64,000 nucleotides of DNA from Mycobacterium seoulense (GTDB lineage Bacteria > Actinomycetota > Actinomycetes > Mycobacteriales > Mycobacteriaceae): positions 3,658,001-3,722,000 of the forward strand of contig NZ_AP022582.1 in NCBI RefSeq assembly GCF_010731595.1. The letters are read 5' to 3'. Of this stretch, positions 1-8,120 are shown piece by piece; within the stretch, counting starts at the first letter, position 1, and each line of letters starts with the position of its first letter. Below the pieces are notes generated by a model, which saw only the letters and a program-made list of their open reading frames with translations, was not told where the DNA came from and made no database searches. The position numbers and the translations under genes were made by a program.

Positions 1-780
1 CAGGCGCCGGTGCTGATCGGGATGCAACAGCAGCTGCCTCGTCCCGCCGGACAGCGTGTGGCGCGTGGTCTCGTCGCCGCCGATCAACAGCAGCAGCACC
101 TCGGTGACGATCTGGTGGTCCTCGAGCCGCGAGCCCTCGACCTCCGCGTGCACGAGGACGCTGACCAGGTCGTCTGTCGGTTCGGACTTGCGGGCCTCGA
201 TCATGCCCATCATGTACTGGCTGTAGGCCGCGAAAGCGTCCATGGTGACCTGGAAATCCTCTTGCGCCGCCGTGCTGCTCAGGAAGCTCACCAGGTCGTC
301 GGACCACTTGAGGAACATCTTGCGCTCTTCGGGCCGCACTCCGAGCATGTCGCCGATCACGGCCATCGGCAGGGGCGCCGCGAGGTCCCAGACGAAGTCA
401 CACTCGCCGCGTTCACACACCGCGTCGATCAGTGTGTCGCACAGCGAAACGATCTTGGCTTCAAGGTCTTTCACGCGCTTGCGGGTGAAGCCGGAGTTGA
501 CCAGCTTGCGGCGCAACAGATGTTGCGGATCGTCCATCTCGATCATCATCTCGACGCCGTCCTGGTCGGGCCGAATGCCGCCGGCGTTCGAGAACAGCTC
601 GGGGTTGCGTTCGGCCTCGATCACCGCCTGATACGTCGAGGCGGCGGCCAACCCCTTGCGGTCCCGAAAGACCGGTTCGTGCTCGCGCATCCACCGGTAG
701 ACGGACCGCGAATCGCCCGCGTAGAAGGCGCCGTCGGTCAGGTCGACGTCTGGCCTGGTCTCCAATTGCGTGGAAGTCAT
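1..780 (-). CDS. cyp142: Cytochrome P450 CYP142, steroid C26/C27 monooxygenase (3' part missing at window edge)
   Basis: The first 260 residues of a class I P450 are present; the gene runs off the left edge, so the ExxR and heme-cysteine motifs are not seen. The I-helix oxygen-activation motif GGDETT lies at residues 234-239. The N-terminal half (MDDPQHLLRRKLVNSGFT around residues 80-97) fits the CYP142/CYP125 group. In mycobacteria CYP142 hydroxylates the terminal side-chain carbon of cholesterol and cholestenone, backing up CYP125. The ATG at 778-780 overlaps the stop of the upstream gene (ATGA, 4 bp), so the two are probably translated together from the KstR-controlled promoter near 1510. 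Family assignment rests on sequence resemblance and position. Confidence 0.9.
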   Translation of the reverse strand, partial: MTSTQLETRPDVDLTDGAFYAGDSRSVYRWMREHEPVFRDRKGLAAASTYQAVIEAERNPELFSNAGGIRPDQDGVEMMIEMDDPQHLLRRKLVNSGFTRKRVKDLEAKIVSLCDTLIDAVCERGECDFVWDLAAPLPMAVIGDMLGVRPEERKMFLKWSDDLVSFLSSTAAQEDFQVTMDAFAAYSQYMMGMIEARKSEPTDDLVSVLVHAEVEGSRLEDHQIVTEVLLLLIGGDETTRHTLSGGTRQLLLHPDQHRRL

Positions 781-1493
781 GAGATCTCCTGGGCATCACC
801 GAAGGACATTTGGACGTGGTCGACGGAGCTGGATACCAAAGCACGCTTCGGAAGACCCAGCGACGCAAGCTCTTTGGCGTACGGATGATCACCGAGTCGG
901 ATGCTCACCCCGCCGAATCGGGTGCGCACGCCATCCAGGGTGTGTTCGAAGGTGGTTTCGCGGGTGATCCCGTCGCGGTGCGAGTAGGTGCGCTGCTCTT
1001 GCCGGCGCGGGGTCAGCCGAAACGGCAGGCCGCGGCGAAATTCCATGCCGATCACCGGTTGGCCTTCGATGCTGAGGTCGAAACCGAACTGACGGCCTTC
1101 TCGAACGGTGAAGTCGCCCATCACCTTCGGGTAGCCCCAGATCTTGGTTCCCGCCTCCAGGGTGAACGCCTGGTCGACGGGGAGGTGGTGGATGAACGCG
1201 CCGGCCGACTGCAGCGCCCGCAGCCCCCTCTCCTCCGATCCGGGTGGGTTGACCATCACGCTGGTGCCGAACTCGTGGTACTGGCCGAGGTCGCCGTCGA
1301 TGTAATGCATCAACATCAGCACCACGATCGCGCGGCCGGGAAGGTAGCGGCAGACCCGCAGGCCGCTGTAGTCGATCATCTGCTGCGCGGCGTCGGCGTC
1401 GACGGAGAACATCGCCATATGTTGATTTGCCGTGCGGATCTGCACCGGCATCGTGAGTACCGTGCCCGCGATGGTGTGCTGCGAGGCTGTCAT
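777..1493 (-). CDS. Acetoacetate-decarboxylase-like protein (Rv3519-type)
   Basis: A 238-residue soluble protein of the acetoacetate decarboxylase (ADC) superfamily, lying between a KstR operator and cyp142. The segment GTKIWGYPKVMGDF (residues 115-128) corresponds to the active-site strand that carries a Lys-Lys pair in true ADC; here the first lysine (K123) is kept and the second is valine. It may therefore act on a keto-acid or enone by Schiff-base chemistry, or merely keep the fold. Its place in the operon implies a steroid-related substrate, but none is known to me. The ATG start at 1491-1493 sits 11 bp from the operator at 1504-1517. Confidence 0.75.
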   Translation of the reverse strand: MTASQHTIAGTVLTMPVQIRTANQHMAMFSVDADAAQQMIDYSGLRVCRYLPGRAIVVLMLMHYIDGDLGQYHEFGTSVMVNPPGSEERGLRALQSAGAFIHHLPVDQAFTLEAGTKIWGYPKVMGDFTVREGRQFGFDLSIEGQPVIGMEFRRGLPFRLTPRRQEQRTYSHRDGITRETTFEHTLDGVRTRFGGVSIRLGDHPYAKELASLGLPKRALVSSSVDHVQMSFGDAQEIS

Positions 1494-1503
1494 CCGGCCA
1501 ATC

Positions 1504-1517
1504 TAGAACGCGTTCTA
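1504..1517. promoter_or_regulatory. KstR operator for the Rv3519-cyp142 operon
   Basis: Perfect 14-bp palindrome TAGAACGCGTTCTA, matching the KstR consensus TnnAACnnGTTnnA. It lies 10 bp upstream of the Rv3519-type start codon and downstream of the F420 oxidoreductase gene, so it should repress the Rv3519-cyp142 pair until the sterol acyl-CoA inducer is present. Confidence 0.85.
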
Positions 1518-1536
1518 ATCCCCTGGCAAGGATCGG

Positions 1537-2568
1537 CTAGATCAGCGTGGCGAGCTCCCTGATCTGCGCCTCGTTGCGTCCGTTAACCACCATCATGGTC
1601 ACGCCGGCGGCCTCCCAGACCTTGACCTGCTCACGGACGTAGTTGATGTCACCGACGATCGCGGCGTCGTCGACGACCTCGTCGGGGATGATCGACGCCG
1701 CCTTGTCCTTCTGGTTGCTGCGGAACAGCTTGGTCACGTCGTCGACCACCTCGGCGTAGCCCATCCGGCGGTACACGTCGGCGTGGAAGTTGGTGTCCTC
1801 GGCGCCCATACCGCCCATGTAGAGGGCCAGGTAGGGCTTCATGGCAGCGAAGGCGGCGGCCCGGTCGTCGGTGATCACGATGTTGGCGGTCGCGCAGATC
1901 TCGAAGTCCTCGCGGCTGCGTCGCGCCCCGGGCCGCGCGAACCCCTCGTCGAGCCATTCGTTGTAGGTGTCCGCCATCCGCGGTGTGTAGAAGATGGGCA
2001 GCCAGCCGTCGCAGATCTCGGCGGCCAGCGCCACGTTCTTCGGGCCCTCGGCGCCCAGCATGATCGGGATGTCGGGGCGCAGCGGGTGGGTGATCGGCTT
2101 GAGCGGCTTGCCCAGGCCCGTCGTCCCCTCCCCGGTCAGCGGCAGCGGGTAGTGCGGTCCGTCGCTGATCACCGGCTTCTCCCGGGCCCAGACCTGCCTC
2201 ATGATGTCGATGTATTCGCGGGTGCGGGCCAGCGGCTTGGGGAACGGCCGCCCGTACCAGCCCTCCACCACCTGCGGCCCGGAGACGCCGAGCCCGAGGA
2301 TGTGCCGGCCCCCGGACAGGTGGTCGAGCGTGAGCGCGGCCATCGCGGTTGCGGTCGGGGTGCGCGCGGACAGCTGGATCACCGAGGTGCCCAGCCGGAG
2401 CCGGCGCGTCGAGGCGCCCAACCACGCCAGCGGCGTGTACGCGTCCGAACCCCACGCCTCGGCGGTGAAGACCGCGTCGAACGCGGCGTCCTCGGCCGCA
2501 GCGACGAGCTCCGCGTGATTCTCCGGCGGCTGAGCGCCCCAATACCCGAGCTGCAACCCCAGCTTCAT
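1537..2568 (-). CDS. LLM-class F420-dependent oxidoreductase (Rv3520c-type)
   Basis: A 343-residue luciferase-like monooxygenase-fold protein. The N-terminus MKLGLQLGYWG and the segment TLDHLSGGRHILGLGVSGP are typical of the F420-dependent branch of the family. The predicted TIM barrel covers nearly the whole chain. The substrate is unknown; location within the sterol regulon suggests a redox step on a steroid or a CoA ester. It is transcribed from the shared region with the divergent DUF35-ltp4-ltp3 operon, where a KstR site lies at 2610-2623. There is a 43-bp gap to the next gene on the same strand, and that gap holds a separate operator, so this gene may be its own unit. Confidence 0.85.
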   Translation of the reverse strand: MKLGLQLGYWGAQPPENHAELVAAAEDAAFDAVFTAEAWGSDAYTPLAWLGASTRRLRLGTSVIQLSARTPTATAMAALTLDHLSGGRHILGLGVSGPQVVEGWYGRPFPKPLARTREYIDIMRQVWAREKPVISDGPHYPLPLTGEGTTGLGKPLKPITHPLRPDIPIMLGAEGPKNVALAAEICDGWLPIFYTPRMADTYNEWLDEGFARPGARRSREDFEICATANIVITDDRAAAFAAMKPYLALYMGGMGAEDTNFHADVYRRMGYAEVVDDVTKLFRSNQKDKAASIIPDEVVDDAAIVGDINYVREQVKVWEAAGVTMMVVNGRNEAQIRELATLI

Positions 2569-2609
2569 GTCACTGACCCTTCCGGCCGACCCGATGTTGA
2601 AACCGTTCT

Positions 2610-2623
2610 TAGAACCTGTTCTA
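2610..2623. promoter_or_regulatory. KstR operator between Rv3520c-type gene and the DUF35-ltp4-ltp3 operon
   Basis: Palindrome TAGAACCTGTTCTA, a full match to TnnAACnnGTTnnA. It lies 42 bp from the minus-strand ATG and 10 bp from the plus-strand GTG at 2633, so one site could control both directions. It also argues against the ATG at 2567 as the DUF35 start, because that frame would place the operator inside the coding region. Confidence 0.85.
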
Positions 2624-2632
2624 CTCGATGGC

Positions 2633-3628
2633 GTGACAGCCAGCTCGAGCAGCCCGACCTTGACGGATCACCCTGAGCCACCGCTCTCCGCGCCACTGAC
2701 GTTGTCTTTCGACTACACCCGTTCAGTCGGCCCCACGCTGAGCAAGTTCTTCACCGCGCTGCGTGAGCGCCACATCCTGGGGGTGCGCGGATCCGATGGC
2801 CGAGTACACGTTCCGCCGGCGGAATATGACCCGGTCACCTACGAGCCGCTGGGCGAGATGGTACCGGTGTCCAGCGTCGGCACCGTCGTTTCCTGGACGT
2901 GGCAATCCGAGCCGCTGGAGGGCCAGCCGCTGGACCGCCCGTTCGCCTGGGCGCTGATCAAGCTCGACGGCGCGGACACCTCGCTGATCCACGCGGTGGA
3001 CGCCGGCGAACCGAACGCCATCAAGATCGGGTCCCGGGTGCACGTGCACTGGGCCGACGAGCCGGTCGGCGCCATCACCGACATCGCCTACTTCGCGCTC
3101 GGTGAGGACGCCGAACCGGTGTCCGAACAGGCGGCGGGCGAACAAGACCCGGTGACCATGATCGTCACGCCGATCTCGCTGACGATTCAGCACACCGCCT
3201 CCCATGAGGAAAGCGCCTACCTGCGCGCCATCGCGCAGGGCAAACTGCTCGGCGCTCGCACCGGCAAGAACGGCAAGGTTTACTTCCCGCCGCACGGCGC
3301 GGACCCGGCCACCGGCCAGCCGACCACCGAGTTCGTCGAGTTGCCGGACAAGGGCACCGTGACGACGTTCGCGATCATCAACATCCCCTTCCAGGGGCAG
3401 CGCATCAAGCCGCCGTACGTCGCGGCCTACGTGCTGCTCGACGGGGCCGACATCCCCTTCCTGCATCTGGTCGCCGACGTCGACGCGCACGAGGTGCGGA
3501 TGGGCATGCGTGTCGAGGCGGTATGGAAACCCCGCGAGGAATGGGGCTTTGGCATCGACAACATCGAGTACTTCCGGCCGACGGGGGAACCCGACGCCGA
3601 CTACGACACCTACAAGCACCACCTGTAA
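2633..3628 (+). CDS. Tandem DUF35 OB-fold protein, thiolase partner (Rv3521-type)
   Basis: A 331-residue protein made of two DUF35/OB-fold units in tandem (about residues 22-155 and 175-315). Each begins with an aligned stretch (FTALRERHILGVRG and LRAIAQGKLLGARTG). In typical DUF35 proteins this stretch holds zinc-ribbon cysteines; both units here lack them. DUF35 proteins bind thiolase-like SCP2 enzymes (ChsH2 with Ltp2 is the known case), so this is probably the partner of the Ltp4/Ltp3 encoded next. The GTG at 2633 is chosen because it follows the KstR operator; an ATG 66 bp upstream would include the operator in the gene. The stop is 14 bp before ltp4. Confidence 0.85.
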   Translation: MTASSSSPTLTDHPEPPLSAPLTLSFDYTRSVGPTLSKFFTALRERHILGVRGSDGRVHVPPAEYDPVTYEPLGEMVPVSSVGTVVSWTWQSEPLEGQPLDRPFAWALIKLDGADTSLIHAVDAGEPNAIKIGSRVHVHWADEPVGAITDIAYFALGEDAEPVSEQAAGEQDPVTMIVTPISLTIQHTASHEESAYLRAIAQGKLLGARTGKNGKVYFPPHGADPATGQPTTEFVELPDKGTVTTFAIINIPFQGQRIKPPYVAAYVLLDGADIPFLHLVADVDAHEVRMGMRVEAVWKPREEWGFGIDNIEYFRPTGEPDADYDTYKHHL

Positions 3629-3642
3629 AGGGCCTACCTGTA

Positions 3643-4707
3643 ATGAGCGCTCGCAACGTTGCGGTGGTCGGTTTTGCCCACGCGCCGCATGTCCGCCGCA
3701 CCGACGGCACCACCAACGGCGTCGAGATGTTGATGCCGTGCTTCGCACAGCTCTATGAGGACCTCGGCATCACGAAAGCCGACATCGGTTTCTGGTGTTC
3801 GGGGTCGTCCGATTATCTTGCCGGACGGGCTTTTTCGTTCATCTCGGCGATCGACTCGATCGGCGCCGTCCCGCCGATCAACGAATCGCATGTCGAGATG
3901 GATGCGGCGTGGGCCCTGTACGAGGCCTACATCAAGCTGCTGACCGGCGAGGTCGACACGGCCCTGGTCTACGGTTTCGGAAAGTCCTCGGCCGGGATCC
4001 TGCGACAGATCCTGTCGCGGCAGACCGACCCGTACACCGTGGCCCCGTTGTGGCCGGACTCGGTGTCCATGGCGGGGCTGCAAGCCCGCATGGGGCTCGA
4101 CTCCGGGAAGTGGACCGAAGAGCAGATGGCGCGTGTGGCGTTCGACTCCTTCGCGAATGCCCGCCGGGTGGACTCCGTGGAGCCGGCGATCAGCATCGAG
4201 GAATTGCTCGACAGGCCGTTCTTCGCCGAGCCGCTGCGCCGCCACGACATCGCGCCGATCACCGACGGCGCCGCCGCCGTTGTGCTCGCGGCGGGCGAGC
4301 GCGCGAGGGAGCTGCGCGAAAACCCCGCCTGGATCACGGGAATCGAGCACCGCATCGAAACGCCGTCGCTGGGTGCGCGTGACCTCACCGAGTCCGCTTC
4401 CACCAAGGCGGCGGCCCAGGCGGCCACCGGTGGCAGGACCGACAAGCTGGACGTGGCCGAGATCTGCGCGCCCTTCACCCACCAGCACCTGATCGTCGAG
4501 GAAGCCATCCGGATACCGGGGCCGACGAAAGTCAATCCTTCGGGCGGCGCGCTCGCCGCCAACCCCATGTTCGTCGCGGGCCTGGAACGTATCGGCTTTG
4601 CGGCGCAACATATCTGGGACGGGTCGGCCGAACGGGTGCTCGCGCACGCCACCAGCGGACCCGCGTTGCAACAGAACCTGGTCGCGGTCATGGAAGGAAA
4701 GAACTGA
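3643..4707 (+). CDS. ltp4: Lipid-transfer-protein-like thiolase/aldolase Ltp4 (Rv3522-type)
   Basis: A 354-residue SCP2-thiolase-family protein. It has the non-decarboxylating-thiolase fold without the usual catalytic cysteine context and carries late motifs such as KVNPSGGALAANPMFVAGL. In rhodococci Ltp3 and Ltp4 have been linked to cleavage of C24-branched (phytosterol) side chains as aldol-lyases. It would act with the DUF35 protein encoded upstream. The ATG at 3643 follows the upstream stop by 14 bp; its own stop shares one base with the ltp3 start (TGATG), indicating translational coupling. Confidence 0.88.
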   Translation: MSARNVAVVGFAHAPHVRRTDGTTNGVEMLMPCFAQLYEDLGITKADIGFWCSGSSDYLAGRAFSFISAIDSIGAVPPINESHVEMDAAWALYEAYIKLLTGEVDTALVYGFGKSSAGILRQILSRQTDPYTVAPLWPDSVSMAGLQARMGLDSGKWTEEQMARVAFDSFANARRVDSVEPAISIEELLDRPFFAEPLRRHDIAPITDGAAAVVLAAGERARELRENPAWITGIEHRIETPSLGARDLTESASTKAAAQAATGGRTDKLDVAEICAPFTHQHLIVEEAIRIPGPTKVNPSGGALAANPMFVAGLERIGFAAQHIWDGSAERVLAHATSGPALQQNLVAVMEGKN

Positions 4708-5906
4708 TGGCCGGTGCAGGACCCAACCTCGCCGCGGTACTTGGTACCGGACAAACGAAGTACGTCGCGAAGCGACAAGACGTCTCGATGAACGGCCTGG
4801 TCCGCGAGGCGATCGACCGCGCACTGGCGGATTCCGGTTGCACCTTCGACGACATCGACGCCGTCGTCGTCGGCAAGGCGCCCGACTTCTTCGAGGGCGT
4901 GATGATGCCGGAGCTGTTCATGGCAGACGCCGTGGGGGCCACCGGCAAACCGCTGATCCGGGTGCACACCGCGGGTTCCGTCGGCGGGTCCACCGGGGTG
5001 GTGGCCGCCAGTCTGGTCCAGTCCGGCAAGTACCGGCGCGTGCTGGCGATGGCCTGGGAGAAGCAGTCGGAGTCGAATGCCATGTGGGCGTTGTCGATTC
5101 CGATTCCCTTCATCAAGCCGGTGGGAGCGGGCGCGGGCGGGTATTTCGCGCCCCACGTGCGGTCCTACATCCGCCGGTCGGGCGCACCGTTGAATATCGG
5201 TGCCATCGTCGCCGTCAAGGACCGGCTCAACGGGGCGCGCAATCCGTTGGCCCATCTGCATCAGCCGGACATCACCGTCGAGAAGGTGATGGAGTCCCCG
5301 ATGCTGTGGGACCCGATCCGCTACGACGAGACCTGCCCGTCGTCTGACGGTGCCGCCGCTGTCGTGATCGGCAACGAGGAGGCCGCCGAAGCCCGCCTGG
5401 CGCACGGGGAACCGGTCGCGTGGATCCACGCGACCGCACTGCGCACCGAGCCGCTGCAGTTCTCCGGCCGCGACCAGGTCAGCCCGCAGGCCGGGCGCGA
5501 CGCGGCCGCCGCCCTGTGGAAGGCGGCCGGCATCACGAGCCCGATCGACGAGATCGACGCCGCGGAGATCTACGTGCCGTTCTCATGGTTCGAGCCGATG
5601 TGGTTGGAAAACCTCGGGTTTGCGCCCGAGGGCGAGGGCTGGAAGCTTACCGAAGCCGGCGAGACGGCGATCGGCGGGCGGCTGCCGGTCAATCCGTCGG
5701 GCGGTGTGCTGTCGTCGAACCCGATCGGCGCCTCCGGCCTGATTCGGTTCGCCGAGGCGGCGATCCAGGTGATGGGCAAAGGCGGGGATCACCAAGTCCC
5801 CAACGCCCGCAAGGCGTTGGGGCACGCCTACGGTGGCGGCTCGCAGTACTACTCCATGTGGGTGGTCGGGGCGGACAAGCCCACACCGGAAAAAGTCGGC
5901 GCGTGA
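4707..5906 (+). CDS. ltp3: Lipid-transfer-protein-like thiolase/aldolase Ltp3 (Rv3523-type)
   Basis: A 399-residue paralogue of Ltp4 in the SCP2-thiolase family. Family features include HTAGSVGGSTGVVAASLVQ near residues 88-106, CPSSDGAAAVVIG near residue 212, VNPSGGVLSSNPIGASG near residue 330, and a C-terminal GHAYGGGSQYYSMWV. The paired Ltp3/Ltp4 genes suggest a heteromeric enzyme for retro-aldol cleavage of a branched side-chain acyl-CoA. It overlaps ltp4 by one base and the next gene by four bases (GTGA at 5903-5906). Confidence 0.88.
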   Translation: MAGAGPNLAAVLGTGQTKYVAKRQDVSMNGLVREAIDRALADSGCTFDDIDAVVVGKAPDFFEGVMMPELFMADAVGATGKPLIRVHTAGSVGGSTGVVAASLVQSGKYRRVLAMAWEKQSESNAMWALSIPIPFIKPVGAGAGGYFAPHVRSYIRRSGAPLNIGAIVAVKDRLNGARNPLAHLHQPDITVEKVMESPMLWDPIRYDETCPSSDGAAAVVIGNEEAAEARLAHGEPVAWIHATALRTEPLQFSGRDQVSPQAGRDAAAALWKAAGITSPIDEIDAAEIYVPFSWFEPMWLENLGFAPEGEGWKLTEAGETAIGGRLPVNPSGGVLSSNPIGASGLIRFAEAAIQVMGKGGDHQVPNARKALGHAYGGGSQYYSMWVVGADKPTPEKVGA

Positions 5907-6310
5907 GCGAGCACCCAGCGCACGAGGCCGGCCGGCGGTCGCGCGAGGCGGTCATCGCCAGGGACAAAGAGGCGTGGCTGGCGGTGTTCGCCGACGATGC
6001 CATCGTGGAGGACCCGATCGGGCCGTCGGCCTTCGACCCGGAGGGCAGGGGCCACCGGGGCCGCGACGCGATCTCGGCCTTCTGGGACAAGGCCATCGCC
6101 CCCACCACCAAAATCGAGTTCGTCTTCCGCGACACCTACCAATGCGGCAACGAGGAAGCCAACGTCGGGCACATCCTCATCACCCATGGCGAATACCAGG
6201 TGACCGCCGAAGGCGTGTTCACGTACAAGGCCAACGACGAGGGCAAGATGACCGCCCTGCGCGCGTACTGGGAGATGGACCGCGCGGCAGCGTCGGCCAG
6301 GAAGGTCTAA
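5903..6310 (+). CDS. NTF2-like protein resembling ketosteroid isomerase
   Basis: A 135-residue single-domain protein of the NTF2/SnoaL superfamily. FADDAIVEDPIG (about residues 31-42) closely matches the part of bacterial ketosteroid isomerase that holds the catalytic base aspartate (VEDPxG). By my alignment from memory, the oxyanion-hole tyrosine and second aspartate of KSI correspond to serine and glycine here, so classical KSI activity is doubtful. The GTG start overlaps the ltp3 stop by 4 bp, so it belongs to the KstR-controlled ltp operon. The 3' end overlaps the convergent carbonic-anhydrase-like gene by 4 bp. A steroid-binding or isomerase role is inference. Confidence 0.75.
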   Translation: MSEHPAHEAGRRSREAVIARDKEAWLAVFADDAIVEDPIGPSAFDPEGRGHRGRDAISAFWDKAIAPTTKIEFVFRDTYQCGNEEANVGHILITHGEYQVTAEGVFTYKANDEGKMTALRAYWEMDRAAASARKV

Positions 6311-6831
6311 AGCGGCTCGAGCCCGGCCAGGTGTCGCTGCGCCAGTTCGCGGTAGGCCTGGGGGTTCACCTTGACCCACATCTCCGCGCCCGTTCCGGCG
6401 ACCGGACCCTTGATCTGCGCCGGCGCGCCGACCGCCAGCATCCCGGCCGGAATCTGGGTGCCGGCCGTCACCAGCGAGTGGGCCGCGATCAGGCTGCCCG
6501 CGCCGATCACCGCGCCGTCGAGGACCGTGGCGTGGTTGGCGATCAGGGCCTCGGATCCGACGTGCGCCCCGTGAATGCAGCACAGGTGCGCCACGGTGGC
6601 GCCGGGGCCGATGTCGACCGGGATGCCGGGCGGGGCGTGCAGCACGGACCCGTCCTGCACGTTGGCGCCCTCCCGCACCACGATGGGCCCGTAATCGCCG
6701 CGCAGCACGGTGTTGAACCACACCGACGCACCGGCCTCGACGACAACGTCGCCGATCAGGGTGGCGGTCGGGGCGACAAATGCGGTCGGATCGACCCGCG
6801 GCGCATGACCCTCGAAAGCGAACAGCGGCAT
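6307..6831 (-). CDS. Gamma-carbonic-anhydrase-like hexapeptide-repeat protein (Rv3525c-type)
   Basis: A 174-residue left-handed beta-helix protein with repeated hexapeptide turns from VDPTAFVAPTATLIGD to HSLVTAGTQIPAGM. The three zinc histidines of gamma-carbonic anhydrases align with H65 (SVLHAPPG), H82 and H87 (TVAHLCCIHG). The protein is expected to be a cytosolic trimer; CO2 hydration is possible but untested, and many relatives have other or unknown roles. It is divergent from kshA across a 126-bp gap that contains a KstR operator. Confidence 0.85.
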   Translation of the reverse strand: MPLFAFEGHAPRVDPTAFVAPTATLIGDVVVEAGASVWFNTVLRGDYGPIVVREGANVQDGSVLHAPPGIPVDIGPGATVAHLCCIHGAHVGSEALIANHATVLDGAVIGAGSLIAAHSLVTAGTQIPAGMLAVGAPAQIKGPVAGTGAEMWVKVNPQAYRELAQRHLAGLEPL

Positions 6832-6913
6832 CGTCTAGATATACCCCGAGCGCGCATGCGCCGCGGGTATCCGCAGCCAGACGCGCCGTCATTGCGCAGC
6901 CCCGCCGCAAAAC

Positions 6914-6927
6914 TGTAACGTGTTCTA
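6914..6927. promoter_or_regulatory. KstR operator upstream of kshA
   Basis: TGTAACGTGTTCTA matches TnnAACnnGTTnnA. It lies 30 bp upstream of the kshA GTG start and 82 bp from the divergent carbonic-anhydrase-like gene, so its main target is kshA. Confidence 0.8.
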
Positions 6928-6957
6928 GTTAGAGGGCCAGTGAGTTGGAGGTGACAG

Positions 6958-8115
6958 GTGAGTACCGACACCAAGGCGGTCGGCATCCGGGAGATCGATC
7001 CCGGCGCATTGCCGACGAGGTACGCCCGGGGCTGGCATTGCCTGGGTGTCGCGAAGGACTTCCAGGACGGTAAGCCGCACTCGATCGAGGCGTTCGGCAC
7101 CAAGCTCGTGGTCTTCGCCGACTCGCACGGGGACCTGAAGGTGCTGGACGGCTACTGCCGGCACATGGGTGGTGACCTGTCGGAGGGCACCATCAAGGGC
7201 GACGAGGTGGCCTGCCCGTTCCACGACTGGCGCTGGGGCGGTGACGGCCGCTGCAAGTTGGTGCCGTACGCCAAGCGCACGCCCAAGACGGCGCGCACCC
7301 GCTCGTGGACGACCGATGTGCGCGGGGGCCTGCTGTTCGTCTGGCACGACCACGAACAGAACCCGCCGGATCCGGCGGTCCGGATCCCCGACATCCCGGA
7401 AGCCGCCAGCGACGAGTGGACCGAATGGCGGTGGAACCGCGTCCTCATCGAGGGGTCGAACTGCCGCGACATCATCGACAACGTCACCGACATGGCGCAC
7501 TTCTTCTACATCCATTTCGGATTGCCGACGTACTTCAAGAATGTCTTCGAGGGCCACATCGCGTCGCAGTACCTGCACAACGTGGGGCGGCCGGACGTCA
7601 ACGACCTGGGCACCTCCTACGGCGAGGCGCACCTTGACTCCGAGGCGTCGTACTTCGGGCCGTCGTTCATGATCAACTGGCTGCACAACAGCTACGGCGG
7701 CTACAAGGCCGAGTCGATCCTGATCAACTGCCACTACCCGGTGACCCAGAACTCGTTCATGCTGCAGTGGGGAGTCATCGTCGAAAAGCCCAAGGGCATG
7801 GACGAAGAGATGACCGACAAGCTGTCGCGGGTGTTCACCGAGGGTGTCAGCAAGGGCTTCCTGCAGGATGTCGAAATCTGGAAGCACAAGACCCGCATCG
7901 ACAACCCGCTGCTGGTCGAGGAGGACGGCGCCGTCTATCAGCTCCGCCGCTGGTATCAGCAGTTCTATGTCGACGTCGCCGACATCCAGCCGGAGATGGT
8001 GGAACGTTTCGAGATCGAGGTCGACACCACCCGCGCCAACGAGTACTGGAACGCCGAGGTCGAAGAGAACCTCAAGGCCAAAGAGACTGAAGACGTTCCC
8101 GCGGAACAACACTGA
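6958..8115 (+). CDS. kshA: 3-ketosteroid-9-alpha-hydroxylase oxygenase subunit KshA
   Basis: The terminal Rieske oxygenase (385 residues; about 386 in the known enzyme) that 9-alpha-hydroxylates androstadienedione or its CoA thioester and, with KstD, opens ring B. The Rieske [2Fe-2S] ligands are C67, H69, C86 and H89 (YCRHM, ACPFHDW). The mononuclear iron histidines are H181 and H186 in NVTDMAHFFYIHFG. Electrons come from KshB, encoded at 56149-57231. The GTG start at 6958 is supported by GGAGG at 6947-6951, and a KstR operator lies just upstream. Confidence 0.97.
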   Translation: MSTDTKAVGIREIDPGALPTRYARGWHCLGVAKDFQDGKPHSIEAFGTKLVVFADSHGDLKVLDGYCRHMGGDLSEGTIKGDEVACPFHDWRWGGDGRCKLVPYAKRTPKTARTRSWTTDVRGGLLFVWHDHEQNPPDPAVRIPDIPEAASDEWTEWRWNRVLIEGSNCRDIIDNVTDMAHFFYIHFGLPTYFKNVFEGHIASQYLHNVGRPDVNDLGTSYGEAHLDSEASYFGPSFMINWLHNSYGGYKAESILINCHYPVTQNSFMLQWGVIVEKPKGMDEEMTDKLSRVFTEGVSKGFLQDVEIWKHKTRIDNPLLVEEDGAVYQLRRWYQQFYVDVADIQPEMVERFEIEVDTTRANEYWNAEVEENLKAKETEDVPAEQH

Positions 8116-8120
8116 CACCC

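Noticed and set aside
2567..2632. ATG at 2567 as the start of the DUF35 gene
   Set aside because: It would put the KstR operator inside the coding sequence, and the added 22 residues have no relation to the family.
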